The notes: a model not told the origin generated them from the letters alone. Counted from the stretch's first letter, positions 17,163 to 26,858 are shown. The stretch: DNA of 64,000 nt from Arthrobacter sp. V1I9 (GCF_030817075.1 NZ_JAUSYU010000001.1:1116001-1180000); one strand, 5' to 3'. Numbers and translations are program-made.

Positions 17163-18176
17163 CTACACAGCCCGCTTCCGCGGCGTGAGCCGCACTGCGG
17201 GCAGCGGCGGAGCAGGGATGCGGCCCGCCTCGGCGCCGGCGTCAGGACCGTGCCCCGGGACCAGACCGTAGCGGGCCGTTGCCATGTCCCTGTCCTGCAG
17301 TGATGCCTGTGCTTCCCAGGCATCACGGGCCTGCTCGACTTCATCGTGGGTGCGTCCTACAAAGTTCCACCACATCAGGAGCTCCTCTTGGAACGGCTCG
17401 CCGCCGATCAGGAGGAAACGGGTGCCAGGCATCGCCTCGACCCGGAGTTCCCGGCGGCCGGTGCCGAGGTAGCCCAGCGGTCCCGGCGGAACGTCCTGCC
17501 CGTCCAGCGTCAGCCCACCGTCGAGCACCAGGATGCCGTGTTCGAAGTGCTCGTTGAGGGGGAGCACTGCACTTCCCTCAACGGAAACGACCGCTCCCAC
17601 AATGGGTGAATACATGGTGGCCGGTGAGGCAACACCGCCCAATTCGCCCACCATGAGGGTGGCGGTGAAGCCGTCGCCGGCAACTTGAGGAAGGTCGCGG
17701 TGCTGTTCAAAAGCCGGCTGCCGGTGCCGTTGCCCGTCCGGAAGCGCTACCCACAGCTGGAGGCCGCGCTGCAGTGGCAGCCCGCCCTCCGGCGGCAGCA
17801 CGGTAAACTCGGAATGGGAAACGCCGTGCCCGGCCGTCATGATGTTCAGCTCGCCCGGCCTCACCACCACGTCACTGCCCACGCTGTCCCGGTGCCGGAT
17901 AGTCCCGGCCAGCGGCCAGGTCACCGTCTGGAGCCCGATGTGCGGGTGCGGAAGCACGGACATGGCTGTCCGGTCCGGGCCAAAACTGTCTAAAAAGCAC
18001 CAGGCGCCGATGGTCGGAAGCCCGCGCTGGGGCAGCGTCCGCTGGACATTCATGGCGCGCACCCCGCCCAGCGGTACTTCACGTTCGGGCCACAGCTGCA
18101 GGCAGGGGCCGGAGCTCCCTTCCGGGCTCGCCGGCGGGCAGACTTCCTGCTGGGGGGAAACTTCCAAGTTGGTCAC
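17163..18176 (-). CDS. Pirin-family protein
   Basis: 337 residues with two cupin domains. The N-terminal cupin keeps the metal ligands: LPHPHIGLQTVTW gives two His, TAGHGVSHSEF one His and one Glu. Pirins are iron-binding proteins with quercetinase-like or regulatory roles; which applies here is unknown. Start GTG 18176 has TAAAGT six bases upstream (leaderless); GGGGAG lies between but is too close to act as a ribosome site. Convergent with the sugar kinase. Confidence 0.92.
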   Translation of the reverse strand: MTNLEVSPQQEVCPPASPEGSSGPCLQLWPEREVPLGGVRAMNVQRTLPQRGLPTIGAWCFLDSFGPDRTAMSVLPHPHIGLQTVTWPLAGTIRHRDSVGSDVVVRPGELNIMTAGHGVSHSEFTVLPPEGGLPLQRGLQLWVALPDGQRHRQPAFEQHRDLPQVAGDGFTATLMVGELGGVASPATMYSPIVGAVVSVEGSAVLPLNEHFEHGILVLDGGLTLDGQDVPPGPLGYLGTGRRELRVEAMPGTRFLLIGGEPFQEELLMWWNFVGRTHDEVEQARDAWEAQASLQDRDMATARYGLVPGHGPDAGAEAGRIPAPPLPAVRLTPRKRAV

Positions 18177-18278
18177 CTCCCCACTTTAGGCCGGGTGACC
18201 AGCCTGCGGTATGTCCTGCCCGGCCACGTGCCCGCTGTTCGCCAGAACACCCCCCATCCGGCAGAGGACCGGCCCCGA

Positions 18279-18359
18279 ATAGTTACAGTAGGGATTCCTT
18301 TGCCCGAATTGGGGTGCGCTGCAGGTGTTGCAACGTCCGGTTTGGGTTACCGTAACTAT
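18279..18359. promoter_or_regulatory. Promoter/operator region of the OpuC-type operon
   Basis: ATAGTTAC (18279-18286) recurs as its inverse GTAACTAT at 18352-18359. The second copy is part of a short palindrome GTTACcGTAAC (18346-18356). A possible promoter is TTGCAA (18328-18333) with AACTAT (18354-18359), although spacing 20 is long. The repeats could bind a regulator; no protein can be named. The rest of the 248-base gap shows nothing else. Confidence 0.35.
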
Positions 18360-18424
18360 CAGCGTGCTGTGACAATTTCGCGTTGCTTTCCGAAGCCGTC
18401 CAACAGAACAGGTAAGTCCGCACC

Positions 18425-19525
18425 ATGGACCAGGCCATGATCGAGTTTCAGAGCGTCACCAAGCAGTACCAGGGCGGACAGCCGGCCGTGGACCAGCTCA
18501 CCATGTCCATCAGCCCAGGCTCCATCACCGTCTTTGTCGGGCCCTCCGGCTGCGGAAAGACCACCTCGCTGCGCATGATCAACCGCATGGTCGAGCCCAC
18601 TTCGGGTGTCATTACGGTGGCGGGCAAGGATGTCACCTCGGTCCCCGCCCCGGAGCTGCGGCGTTCCATGGGTTACGTCATGCAGTCTTCCGGACTCCTG
18701 CCTCACCGCTCGGTGCTGGACAACATCGCTACCGTGCCTAGGCTGAACGGTGTGGCCAGGTCCGACGCAAGGAAACGCGCCGAGGAACTGCTCGACGTCG
18801 TCGGCCTGGCCCCCGCCTTGGGGAAGCGCTACCCATCACAGCTCTCCGGCGGCCAGCAGCAGCGCGTGGGCGTGGCCCGGGCACTCGCCGCCGATCCACC
18901 TGTCCTCCTTATGGATGAACCCTTCAGCGCCGTGGATCCCGTAGTCCGCGACGAACTTCAGCAGGAACTCCTGCGGCTCCAGAAGGACCTGGCCAAAACC
19001 ATCGTTTTCGTCACCCACGACATCGACGAGGCCACAACCCTGGGCGATAAGGTGGCCGTCTTTGCCACCGGCGGGAAGCTCGCGCAGTACGCCACGCCGG
19101 AGGAGATCCTGCGGGCGCCGGCCAACGACTTCGTGGCTGCCTTTGTTGGGCGGGACCGCGGGTTCCGCCACCTGGGATTCACACCGTCCGACGGCGTGAC
19201 CGTGCACCAGGTTCCGACGGTGGTGCGCGGTCCCCACGGCAGTTTCGACTCCCATTCCACGGCCGCCGGCTGGCAGCTCGTGGTGGATGCCAACGGGCGT
19301 CCGTTGGGCTGGACCGGCCCCGGAAACGGCGGCGGTCTCATTCCCGGCGGATCACTCTTCCGCCCGGGTGAAAGCTTGCGCCGCGCCCTTGACGCGGCCC
19401 TGTCCTCACCGTCCGGCCTCGGCGTGGCCGTTGACACCGAGGGCCGGGTACTCGGCGTCGTCAGGGGCGGTGAAGTCCTGGCCCTCATCGAAGAGGCGCG
19501 CCAGGTCAGGCAGGCTGCGCTCTGA
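18425..19525 (+). CDS. OpuC-type osmoprotectant ABC transporter, ATP-binding subunit
   Basis: 366 residues. Drives uptake of glycine betaine, choline or similar solutes. Walker A is GPSGCGKTT (near 39), the Q-loop SSGLLPH, the signature LSGGQQQR and Walker B LLMDEPFSAVD. The C-terminal part (about 255-366) carries a CBS-like module (GEVLALIEEARQ near the end), typical of OpuCA, which senses ionic strength or cyclic-di-AMP in other bacteria. ATG 18425 is used; ATG 18437 (MIEFQSVTKQY) is also possible. The next gene starts where this one stops. Confidence 0.93.
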   Translation: MDQAMIEFQSVTKQYQGGQPAVDQLTMSISPGSITVFVGPSGCGKTTSLRMINRMVEPTSGVITVAGKDVTSVPAPELRRSMGYVMQSSGLLPHRSVLDNIATVPRLNGVARSDARKRAEELLDVVGLAPALGKRYPSQLSGGQQQRVGVARALAADPPVLLMDEPFSAVDPVVRDELQQELLRLQKDLAKTIVFVTHDIDEATTLGDKVAVFATGGKLAQYATPEEILRAPANDFVAAFVGRDRGFRHLGFTPSDGVTVHQVPTVVRGPHGSFDSHSTAAGWQLVVDANGRPLGWTGPGNGGGLIPGGSLFRPGESLRRALDAALSSPSGLGVAVDTEGRVLGVVRGGEVLALIEEARQVRQAAL

Positions 19526-20256
19526 TGGAGTGGTTCCTCGCGAACAGCGGCATGGTCCTGGAACGGGCCGGCCAGCATATGGTGCTGGCACTGGTGCCCA
19601 TGGTCCTGGGACTGGCGATCTCCATTCCGTTGGCGCAGCTGGCGCGGCAGCACCCGCTGCTCCGCTCGGTGGTGCTCACGGCGTCGTCGCTGCTCTACAC
19701 GATTCCTTCGCTGGCACTGTTCATCATCCTGCCCACCGTCCTGGGGACCAGGATCCTTGACCCACTCAACGTGGTGGTGGCCCTGACCATCTACGCGGTG
19801 GCACTGCTGGTCCGGGCTGCCCTGGACGCCTTCGACTCGGTGGACAAAGACGTCAGCCAGGCCGCCGTCGCCATGGGGCACAAGCCGTTCGCCCGGTTCC
19901 TGCGGGTGGATCTCCCGTTGTCCCTTCCCGTACTCTTCGCCGGCCTCCGGGTGGTTTCGGTCAGCAACATCTCGCTGGTCAGTGTGGCTGCCCTGCTGGG
20001 CGTGGGAAACCTGGGCATGCTCTTTACCTCGGGGCTGCAGCGGGGCTTCGTAACAGAAATCATGGTGGGCATCGTTGCCATCCTGGTCCTCGCGCTGCTG
20101 ATGGACGCCATCCTGGTCCTGCTCGAGCGGCTGCTCACTCCGTGGGAGCGGGCCGGGCAAGGACGCGCGCCACAGCCGGCCGGCGGCACTGCAGCAGAGC
20201 CCGTCGCCGCGGCCCGCCGCCTCTCCGCACCGAAAACTGGAGGTGGAAACGCATGA
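19525..20256 (+). CDS. OpuC-type ABC transporter permease
   Basis: 243 residues, six probable membrane helices. Contains the binding-protein-dependent permease EAA-like loop (AAVAMGHKPFARFLRVDLPLSLPV). Its ATG overlaps the stop of the ATPase gene (TGATG), and its end overlaps the second permease by ATGA, so the operon is translationally coupled. The C-terminal 30 residues are an Ala-rich cytoplasmic tail. Confidence 0.92.
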   Translation: MEWFLANSGMVLERAGQHMVLALVPMVLGLAISIPLAQLARQHPLLRSVVLTASSLLYTIPSLALFIILPTVLGTRILDPLNVVVALTIYAVALLVRAALDAFDSVDKDVSQAAVAMGHKPFARFLRVDLPLSLPVLFAGLRVVSVSNISLVSVAALLGVGNLGMLFTSGLQRGFVTEIMVGIVAILVLALLMDAILVLLERLLTPWERAGQGRAPQPAGGTAAEPVAAARRLSAPKTGGGNA

Positions 20257-20999
20257 GCAACGTCTTCTCCGACACCTTCGCCTGGCTGGCCGACCCGCTG
20301 CACTGGACCGGGACCGCCGGCATCCCCGCCAGGCTGGGCGAGCACCTGCAATACACGGGGCTCGTGATGCTGATCGCCACCGCCATTGCCGTCCCGGTCG
20401 GCCTCTACGTCGGCCACACCGGCAGGGGCAGGGTGGCCATCGTGGCGCTCGCCGGTGCTTTGCGGGCCCTTCCCACACTGGGCCTGCTCACGCTGTTTGT
20501 CCTGCTGGCCGGAATTGGACTGATGCCTCCCGTCTGGGCGCTGGTGATCCTCACCGTGCCGCCCCTCCTGGCCGGAACCTATGCCGGCATTTCCAGCGTG
20601 GACCGCAACGTGGTGGACGCCGCCCGCGCCATGGGGATGACCGAACTCCAGGTCCTGTTCCGGGCCGAACTGCCCAACGCCCTGACGGTGATGTTCGGCG
20701 GTTTCCGGACAGGTGTGCTGCAGGTGATCGCCACCGTCTCCGTGGTGGCCTACATCAACCTGGGCGGCCTGGGCCGGTACCTGTTCGACGGACTCGTCCT
20801 CAGCGACTTCCCGCAGATGCTTGGAGGATCGTTGCTGATCGCCGCACTGGCCATCAGCATCGATCTTGTCCTTGCCCTATTCCAGAGGCTGTTCCTGACA
20901 ACAGGGGCCTCGAAGCAGTCCCACCGCAGTCAGCAGGCTGCGGTCGATCTCACAGACCCCGTTGTCGCGGAGACTGTGGCACAAGGAGGTAAGTCATGA
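20253..20999 (+). CDS. OpuC-type ABC transporter permease, second subunit
   Basis: 248 residues, about six membrane helices, with the coupling loop ARAMGMTELQVLFRAELPNA. It starts at ATG 20253 in an ATGA overlap, with GGAGGTGG upstream. It pairs with the preceding permease as a heterodimer, as in other OpuC systems. It ends in an ATGA overlap with the binding-protein gene. Confidence 0.93.
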   Translation: MSNVFSDTFAWLADPLHWTGTAGIPARLGEHLQYTGLVMLIATAIAVPVGLYVGHTGRGRVAIVALAGALRALPTLGLLTLFVLLAGIGLMPPVWALVILTVPPLLAGTYAGISSVDRNVVDAARAMGMTELQVLFRAELPNALTVMFGGFRTGVLQVIATVSVVAYINLGGLGRYLFDGLVLSDFPQMLGGSLLIAALAISIDLVLALFQRLFLTTGASKQSHRSQQAAVDLTDPVVAETVAQGGKS

Positions 21000-21958
21000 A
21001 AGAAAGCCGACCACAAGGCTTTGGCAGGCGGGCATTCGGCGGGGTGGCCGCTGGAATCGGCCTGGCCCTGGCGCTGTCCGCCTGCGGTGGATCGTCCGAT
21101 CCGCTCAGCGACGCCCCGGCAACCAGCGGCACGGCGTCCGGGGGAGCTACCTCCCTGGTGATAGGTTCCGCGGACTTCCCCGAGAGCCAGATCATCGCCG
21201 AGCTTTACGCAGGGGCGCTGAATGCAGCTGGCGTCACGGCCACCACCAAGCCGAATATCGGCTCCCGCGAGGTTTACTTCAAGGCCGTCCAGGACGGGTC
21301 GGTGGACGTGATTCCGGACTACACCGGCAACCTCCTGCTGCATGTTGACAAGGAAGCCAAGGAGGTCTCGGCGGACGAGATCGCCAAGGCCCTGCCGGAC
21401 AAGCTGCCCGACGGCCTCGCCGTGCTGGAGGCTGCCAAGGCCGAGAACAAGGACGCCATGGTGGTCACCAAGGCAACAGCGGAGAAGTACCAGCTAAAGT
21501 CCATCGAGGACCTGGCCAAGGTCTGCAGCGAGATTGTGGTGGGAGCCCCGGCCACCTTCGCTGAGCGCGCCTACGGGCTGCCCGGCCTGAAGAGCAACTA
21601 CAACTGCGAGCCCAAGAAGCTGGAGCCCTTCAGCGACGGCGGCGGCCCGGTGACGCTCAAGGCACTGCTTGAAGACCAGGTGCAGGTGGCGGACATCTAC
21701 ACCACCACCCCGTCCATCACCGACAACGACCTGGTGGTCCTCGAGGACCCGAAGAACAACTTCATCGCCCAGCAGGTCATCCCGCTCTACAACGAGGCGA
21801 AGATGACGGACAAGGCAAAGGAAGCGCTCAACTCGGTTTCGAGGATCCTCACCACCGAGGACCTGGTCAACCTCAACCGTGCAGTCAGCGGCAGCCAAAA
21901 ACAGGGCGCCAAGGAAGCGGCTGATGCCTGGCTCAAGGACAAGGGCATCGTCAAGTAG
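20996..21958 (+). CDS. OpuC-type substrate-binding lipoprotein
   Basis: 320 residues. A signal peptide with twin Arg (GRRAFGG) and lipobox LALSACG anchors it outside the membrane. The mature part (SLVIGSADFPESQIIAELYA, then DVIPDYTGNLL) matches OpuCC/ProX-like glycine betaine or choline binding proteins. AAGGAGG lies just upstream of the ATG. Last gene of the operon and followed by a strong hairpin. Confidence 0.94.
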   Translation: MKESRPQGFGRRAFGGVAAGIGLALALSACGGSSDPLSDAPATSGTASGGATSLVIGSADFPESQIIAELYAGALNAAGVTATTKPNIGSREVYFKAVQDGSVDVIPDYTGNLLLHVDKEAKEVSADEIAKALPDKLPDGLAVLEAAKAENKDAMVVTKATAEKYQLKSIEDLAKVCSEIVVGAPATFAERAYGLPGLKSNYNCEPKKLEPFSDGGGPVTLKALLEDQVQVADIYTTTPSITDNDLVVLEDPKNNFIAQQVIPLYNEAKMTDKAKEALNSVSRILTTEDLVNLNRAVSGSQKQGAKEAADAWLKDKGIVK

Positions 21959-21978
21959 GATTTCGTCCTGATACCAGT

Positions 21979-22039
21979 ACGACGGCGGCTGCCGGACTTC
22001 GCGGGGTCTCTGACCTCCCTGTCCGGCAGCCGCCGTCGT
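21979..22039. terminator. Long inverted-repeat terminator after the OpuC operon
   Basis: A perfect 19-base inverted repeat, ACGACGGCGGCTGCCGGAC (21979-21997) and its complement (22021-22039), has a 23-base loop. It is followed by AATT rather than a T-run. Confidence 0.65.
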
Positions 22040-22131
22040 AATTCCGTGGGTGGTGAGTCGCCGGCACGGCGCGGGCAGGGTGTGGCTGACGTCTCAACGG
22101 AAGCCCATCCTTACTGTGGCATATTTGATGG

Positions 22132-23352
22132 ATGGCAGAATTCAAGCAGTCCACGAAGCTCAACAACGTCCTTTACGACATCCGTGGACCGATTCTTCAG
22201 GCCGCCCAGCAGATGGAGGCGGAGGGCCACCGGATCCTCAAGCTGAACATCGGCAATCCGGCCCCTTTTGGCTTCGAAGCGCCGGACGCCATCCTGGTGG
22301 ACATGATCCGCCACCTGCCGCACGCCCAGGGCTACAGCGATTCCCGGGGCATCTTCTCCGCCCGGACCGCCGTCTCGCAGTACTACCAGACCCGCGGCAT
22401 CCAGAACATCCACGTGGACGATATCTACCTGGGCAACGGCGTCAGCGAGCTCATCACCATGTCCTTGATGGCCCTGCTCGACGACGGTGACGAGGTCCTG
22501 ATCCCCACGCCCGATTACCCGCTGTGGACCGCATCCGTGGCGCTCGCCAGCGGAAAGCCGGTGCACTACCTTTGCGACGAGGAATCCGGCTGGCAGCCCG
22601 ACCTTGAGGACATGGAAGCCAAGATCACGCCGCGGACCAAGGGCATCGTGGTCATCAACCCGAACAACCCCACCGGCGCCGTCTACCCGGAAAAGACGCT
22701 GAAGAGGATTGTGGCCCTCGCCGAAAAGCACGGGCTGGTGATCTTCGCTGACGAGATCTACGAGAAGATCCTGTACGAGGACGCCGTCCATGTAAATCTT
22801 GCCAAGCTCACCGGCGACCACGTCCTGTGCCTGACCTTCAGCGGGCTGTCCAAGGCCTACCGCGTGTGCGGGTACCGCGCCGGCTGGATGGCCATATCCG
22901 GTCCCAAGAAGGACGCGGCGGATTACCTTGAGGGCATCAGCCTCCTGGCGAATATGCGCCTCTGCGCAAATGTGCCCGCCCAGCACGCCATCCAGACGGC
23001 GCTTGGCGGCTACCAGAGCATTAACGACCTGATCCTGCCTGGCGGGCGGCTGCTGGAGCAGCGCAATAAGGCCTACGACATGTTGAACGCCATCCCCGGC
23101 GTCAGTACCCAGCAGGCACGCGGCGCCCTTTACCTCTTCCCCCGGCTGGACCCCGAGGTCTACCACATCCGGGACGACGAGAAGTTTGTCCTGGACCTCC
23201 TTCGGGAGCAGAAGATCCTGGTTTCCCACGGCCGCGCCTTCAACTGGGTACGCCCGGACCACTTCCGCATGGTCACCCTGCCCAACGTCAAGGACATCGA
23301 AGAGGCAGTCGGGCGGATGGGGGACTTCCTAAGCAGGTATCAGGGGAACTAG
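22132..23352 (+). CDS. alaA: Alanine-type PLP aminotransferase
   Basis: 406 residues, fold-type I aminotransferase close to AlaA, which makes alanine from pyruvate and glutamate. Seen: LKLNIGNPAPFGFEAPDAIL, the PLP-contact NPNNPTGAVYP, the Schiff-base lysine in SGLSKAYRVCGYRAGW, and the substrate Arg in PDHFRMVTLP. The ATG has CATATT six bases upstream and no ribosome site, so it is probably leaderless. A PPK2 gene follows after 52 bases. Confidence 0.92.
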   Translation: MAEFKQSTKLNNVLYDIRGPILQAAQQMEAEGHRILKLNIGNPAPFGFEAPDAILVDMIRHLPHAQGYSDSRGIFSARTAVSQYYQTRGIQNIHVDDIYLGNGVSELITMSLMALLDDGDEVLIPTPDYPLWTASVALASGKPVHYLCDEESGWQPDLEDMEAKITPRTKGIVVINPNNPTGAVYPEKTLKRIVALAEKHGLVIFADEIYEKILYEDAVHVNLAKLTGDHVLCLTFSGLSKAYRVCGYRAGWMAISGPKKDAADYLEGISLLANMRLCANVPAQHAIQTALGGYQSINDLILPGGRLLEQRNKAYDMLNAIPGVSTQQARGALYLFPRLDPEVYHIRDDEKFVLDLLREQKILVSHGRAFNWVRPDHFRMVTLPNVKDIEEAVGRMGDFLSRYQGN

Positions 23353-23404
23353 CCTGTGGACACGGGCGATTCGGTCCCGTGAACCTTCGCGGAAAGGATT
23401 CCCC

Positions 23405-24259
23405 ATGGCCGGCGTCGTCCAATTCGACCAGCACCCCTCCGAGACCCTTCGGGCGGGGGAGGGGTTCTCGCTGGCAAACGTTGATCCAGACTCCACGCCC
23501 GGCTACAGGGGCAGCAAGGCAGACGGAAAGGCCCTCCTGGCGGACCTGGACGACGAGCTGGGCGAGTTGCAGGAGAAGCTTTTTGCGGAGTCACGCTTCG
23601 GCGGACGGAAGCGGATCCTCCTGATCCTGCAGGCGATGGACACGGCAGGCAAGGGCGGAATCGTAAACCACGTCATGGCCGCCACCGATCCCCAAGGCAT
23701 CCAGTTCAAGGCTTTCAAGGCTCCGACGGATGAGGAGAAGTCCTACGACTTCCTGTGGCGGATCGAGAAGGAAGTGCCAGCAGCGGGAATGATGGGCGTA
23801 TTCGACCGCTCCCATTACGAGGACGTGCTGATCCACCGCGTCCACGGCTGGGCCAGCCCCGATGAGATCAAACGCCGCTATGTGGCAATCAATGAGTTTG
23901 AGGGACGTCTGGCAGACTCGGGGACCAAAGTCGTCAAGGTGATGCTCCACATCAGCGGGGAAGAGCAGAAGGCGCGGCTGCTGGCCCGGCTGGACGACCC
24001 GGCCAAGCACTGGAAGTACAGCCGGGGCGACCTCGATGAGCGGGCGTTCTGGGAGGACTATATGGATGCGTACCAGGCGGCCATCGATGAAACGAGCACT
24101 CCGGACGCGCCCTGGCACGTGGTTCCGGCCAACAAGAAGTGGTACGCCCGGATCGCAGTGCAGCAGCTGCTCCTGGGGGCACTGGCCGGGCTGAACCTTG
24201 AGTGGCCCAAGGCCGAGTTCGACGTCGCCACGGAGCGGGAGCTGATCATCCGATCCTGA
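23405..24259 (+). CDS. ppk2: Polyphosphate kinase 2 family protein
   Basis: 284 residues, a single PPK2 domain. Such enzymes use polyphosphate to phosphorylate AMP, ADP or other nucleotides. Walker A is QAMDTAGKGGIVNHV (near 77), the lid region EVPAAGMMG, and Walker B FDRSHYEDVLIHRV. The sequence looks closest to the short class I/III proteins; the exact nucleotide preference cannot be read here. GGAAAGGA precedes the ATG. It is convergent with xseB, whose stop is 10 bases away. Confidence 0.92.
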   Translation: MAGVVQFDQHPSETLRAGEGFSLANVDPDSTPGYRGSKADGKALLADLDDELGELQEKLFAESRFGGRKRILLILQAMDTAGKGGIVNHVMAATDPQGIQFKAFKAPTDEEKSYDFLWRIEKEVPAAGMMGVFDRSHYEDVLIHRVHGWASPDEIKRRYVAINEFEGRLADSGTKVVKVMLHISGEEQKARLLARLDDPAKHWKYSRGDLDERAFWEDYMDAYQAAIDETSTPDAPWHVVPANKKWYARIAVQQLLLGALAGLNLEWPKAEFDVATERELIIRS

Positions 24260-24268
24260 GCATGGTGT

Positions 24269-24487
24269 CTACATCGGCTGGTCGCGGGCAGCGGCCAGCC
24301 GCTTCCGTGCCCCTTCCAGCCACTCCTCGCAGCGCGCCGCCAAGGCTTCGCCGCGTTCCCACAGGGCCAGGGATTCCTCAAGGCTGACGCCTCCCGCTTC
24401 CAGCCTGCCCACCACGGCGACGAGCTGTTCGCGCGCTTCCTCATAGCTCAGCGCTGCGACGTCGTTTCCTGGCTTTTGCTCAGTCAT
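24269..24487 (-). CDS. xseB: Exodeoxyribonuclease VII small subunit
   Basis: 72 residues. Forms the exonuclease VII complex with XseA, degrading single-stranded DNA to short oligonucleotides. The family pattern is clear: [20 protein letters not shown], then [21 protein letters not shown] chose ATG 24487 because MTEQ is a normal start and the gene then overlaps the xseA stop by eight bases, implying coupled translation. Confidence 0.94.
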   Translation of the reverse strand: MTEQKPGNDVAALSYEEAREQLVAVVGRLEAGGVSLEESLALWERGEALAARCEEWLEGARKRLAAARDQPM

Positions 24488-25820
24488 TGGATTCTCCGGT
24501 TTCCGATTTGTGCTGTTCAAGTGCGCCCGTGGAGGTTGCGCCGAAGCGGCCTTCTGCAACCCGGACCGAGAGCGGCGTTCCCGCCGGCGCCTCGGCCGGG
24601 CGGCGCACTACCGCATGCCCTGAGCTGCCGCGGCTTGCGGCCAGGGCATCTGAGAGCTCGACGACCGCGTAGCCCCGGTCGAGCGTTTTCTGCGGTGACA
24701 GCGCACGCACCTGGGCTCTCAGGTGCTCCAGCTGGTCGGCTGCGCGCACCACGGTGGAGCTCACCGCCGCGGAAGACCTACGGAGCAGCCGCTCAATCTC
24801 GTCCGAGCGGATGGTCACCAGGGCCTCGGGCGCAGCCAGTACCGGCCTTGAGCGGAGGGACGCCAGGCGGTCCGTTTCCCTGTCCACAAGGCGTTCCATG
24901 CACCGGCGCAGCTGCTCCCGGGCCTGGCGCACCCCTGCCAGTTCTTCGGATACTTCGGGCACAATCCGCTTGGCGGCGTCCGTGGGGGTGGAGGCGCGAA
25001 GATCGGCGACGTCGTCCAGCAGCGGCCTGTCCGCCTCATGGCCAATGGCACTCACCACCGGGGTGGCGGCGGCCGCCACGGCGCGGATGAGTTCTTCGCT
25101 GTTGAAGGGCAGCAGGTCTTCCAGGGCGCCGCCGCCGCGGGCGATAACAATAACGTCAACCTCTGGCCGGGAGTCCAGCTCCCGAAGGGCACGGACCACC
25201 TGGGACACGGCAGTGTTGCCCTGGACAGCCACTTCGCGGATTTCAAACTCCACGGCGGGCCAGCGCAGGGCGGCGTTCCGCAGGATGTCCTTTTTGGCGT
25301 CCGAGTCGCGGCCGGTGATGAGGCCGATGCGGTGCGGCAGGAGGGGCAGCGGCTTCTTGCGGGAGTCCGAAAAAAGCCCCTCGGCGGCGAGTGCCTGGCG
25401 CAGGCGCTCGATCCGGGCGAGAAGATCGCCCAGGCCCACAGGCCTGATGTCCCGGACCAGCATGTTCAACCTGCCCGTCTTGATCCAGAACTCCGGCTTC
25501 AGCAGGGCCACTACCCGGGAACCGCGCTCCAGCGGCAAATTCTGGCGCTCCAGCACTTTGGTCCACACCGAAGCAGGCAGCGAAACTTCGGCGTCAACGT
25601 CCCGCAAGGTGAGGTAGGCGTTGGTGCCGCGCCGGTTCAGTTCGATGACCTGGCCTTCAACCCACGCCGACGGGGTGCGGTCGATGTGGGCTTTCAGCTT
25701 CTGCGAGAGGAGCTGCAGCGGCCAGGGATTGTCCGGGGTGGTTTCCGCCGCCGTCGCCGGGAGGGTGGGGGGCGCTGCCATCTTCTGCCCGGAAACCGGA
25801 AGGGAGGTCTGTTCAGACAT
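24480..25820 (-). CDS. xseA: Exodeoxyribonuclease VII large subunit
   Basis: 446 residues. The N-terminal OB-fold ([20 protein letters not shown]) binds single-stranded DNA. The catalytic core follows with [15 protein letters not shown], the [15 protein letters not shown] motif and [26 protein letters not shown], then a coiled-coil region. It is the first gene of the xseAB pair. Three 15-base tandem repeats lie 46 bases upstream of its start. Confidence 0.95.
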   Translation of the reverse strand: MSEQTSLPVSGQKMAAPPTLPATAAETTPDNPWPLQLLSQKLKAHIDRTPSAWVEGQVIELNRRGTNAYLTLRDVDAEVSLPASVWTKVLERQNLPLERGSRVVALLKPEFWIKTGRLNMLVRDIRPVGLGDLLARIERLRQALAAEGLFSDSRKKPLPLLPHRIGLITGRDSDAKKDILRNAALRWPAVEFEIREVAVQGNTAVSQVVRALRELDSRPEVDVIVIARGGGALEDLLPFNSEELIRAVAAAATPVVSAIGHEADRPLLDDVADLRASTPTDAAKRIVPEVSEELAGVRQAREQLRRCMERLVDRETDRLASLRSRPVLAAPEALVTIRSDEIERLLRRSSAAVSSTVVRAADQLEHLRAQVRALSPQKTLDRGYAVVELSDALAASRGSSGHAVVRRPAEAPAGTPLSVRVAEGRFGATSTGALEQHKSETGESND

Positions 25821-25865
25821 ACGGGCTCCCTTGCGGAGCTGGAGCTGCGGGCATGGGGTCCTTTG

Positions 25866-25910
25866 TCTGTTGTGCGGCGGTCTGTTGTGCGGCGGTCTGT
25901 TGTGCAGCGG
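25866..25910. repeat. Three tandem 15-base repeats upstream of xseA
   Basis: TCTGTTGTGCGGCGG occurs at 25866-25880 and 25881-25895, and with one change (GCGG to GCAG in the core) at 25896-25910. It lies between the divergent xseA and membrane-protein genes and may be a slippage-prone microsatellite or operator array. Confidence 0.85.
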
Positions 25911-26012
25911 TCATTCAACCTTATCCATAAGCTGTAGCACGCGGGGCTGACAGTGGCGGGCCGGATTGCCCGCCTAGGATGGGTGGACCGCCATCGACCT
26001 GAAGGACCTGCT

Positions 26013-26858
26013 GTGCGCACTTTTGTTTCCGCTGCTGCCACCTTGCTGGCCGTACTGCTTGCTGCTGTGGCAGTGCCGGCCATCTGGCTGGATCGCAACA
26101 TCGTCCAGGAGCAGGGTTTCGTGGAACTGGCGGCGCCGCTGGGCAGGAACTCGGAGTTCCAGCAGGGACTGGCAGCGGCGGCGATCGGGACAATCGACAC
26201 CAGCGCCGTCCCGGGCTTCCTCTCGGACCTGGTCCGGCCCGTGCTGGAAGGTGCCGCAGAGTCCCTGACCGGTCTTCCCGGCTACTCCGCTGCGTGGGAA
26301 GAAACGCTGCGGAAAAGCCACCGCCTGAGTTTCGCAGGTACAGGTGCCGGCGCTGAAGCACCCGCCTCCTCCCTGACCCTCGACGTCGCGCCCTTGGTGG
26401 CGCTGGGCGCCGAGGAAATATCACGCACCACCCGAATTCCCCTGGATCCGCCGGAGGAGACGCTTATCAGCGTGGGTCAGCCCGAGCAGAAGGAATGGAC
26501 CGAGCGACTCAGTACCTATGCCCCGGCCGGCTACCTGTTGGCCGGGGGATCGGCGGTGGCGCTGCTGCTTGCCTTCGTAGCCGCCCGCCGCCGCTGGACG
26601 GTACTCGTGGGTGCAGGAGCTGGCGCGTTGCTGCTGGCGGCTCTCTGGGCGTACGGCGCGCAGTTGGGTTCTGCTGCCGTGCTGGCAGCTGACAGCGGCA
26701 ACGAGGTGGCGAACATGTTCCGGAACGAGTTCGTAGCGGCGTCTTCCGCCGACTTCCAGACGTGGACCCTGGCAGCGGCAATCACCGGTGGGGTATTACT
26801 GCTGGTGGGGATTGTGGCAGGCCTCATAGCGCGAAAGCGGACGCGGGCAAACCGGTAG
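26013..26858 (+). CDS. Hypothetical membrane protein, two terminal membrane regions
   Basis: 281 residues. One membrane segment at the N-terminus (AAATLLAVLLAAVAVPAIWL), an extracytoplasmic loop of about 150 residues, then two or three segments at the C-terminus (GYLLAGGSAVALLLAFVAA, GALLLAALWAYGA, AAITGGVLLLVGIVAGLIA) and a basic end. No known domain recognised. GAAGGA precedes the GTG at 26013. The stop TAG at 26856-26858 is also the first half of the ispH -10 box TAGAAT. Divergent from xseA. Confidence 0.75.
   Translation: MRTFVSAAATLLAVLLAAVAVPAIWLDRNIVQEQGFVELAAPLGRNSEFQQGLAAAAIGTIDTSAVPGFLSDLVRPVLEGAAESLTGLPGYSAAWEETLRKSHRLSFAGTGAGAEAPASSLTLDVAPLVALGAEEISRTTRIPLDPPEETLISVGQPEQKEWTERLSTYAPAGYLLAGGSAVALLLAFVAARRRWTVLVGAGAGALLLAALWAYGAQLGSAAVLAADSGNEVANMFRNEFVAASSADFQTWTLAAAITGGVLLLVGIVAGLIARKRTRANR

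Noticed and set aside
25866..25910. Possible CRISPR-like array
   Set aside because: Units are directly adjacent with no spacers and only three copies, so it is a simple tandem repeat.
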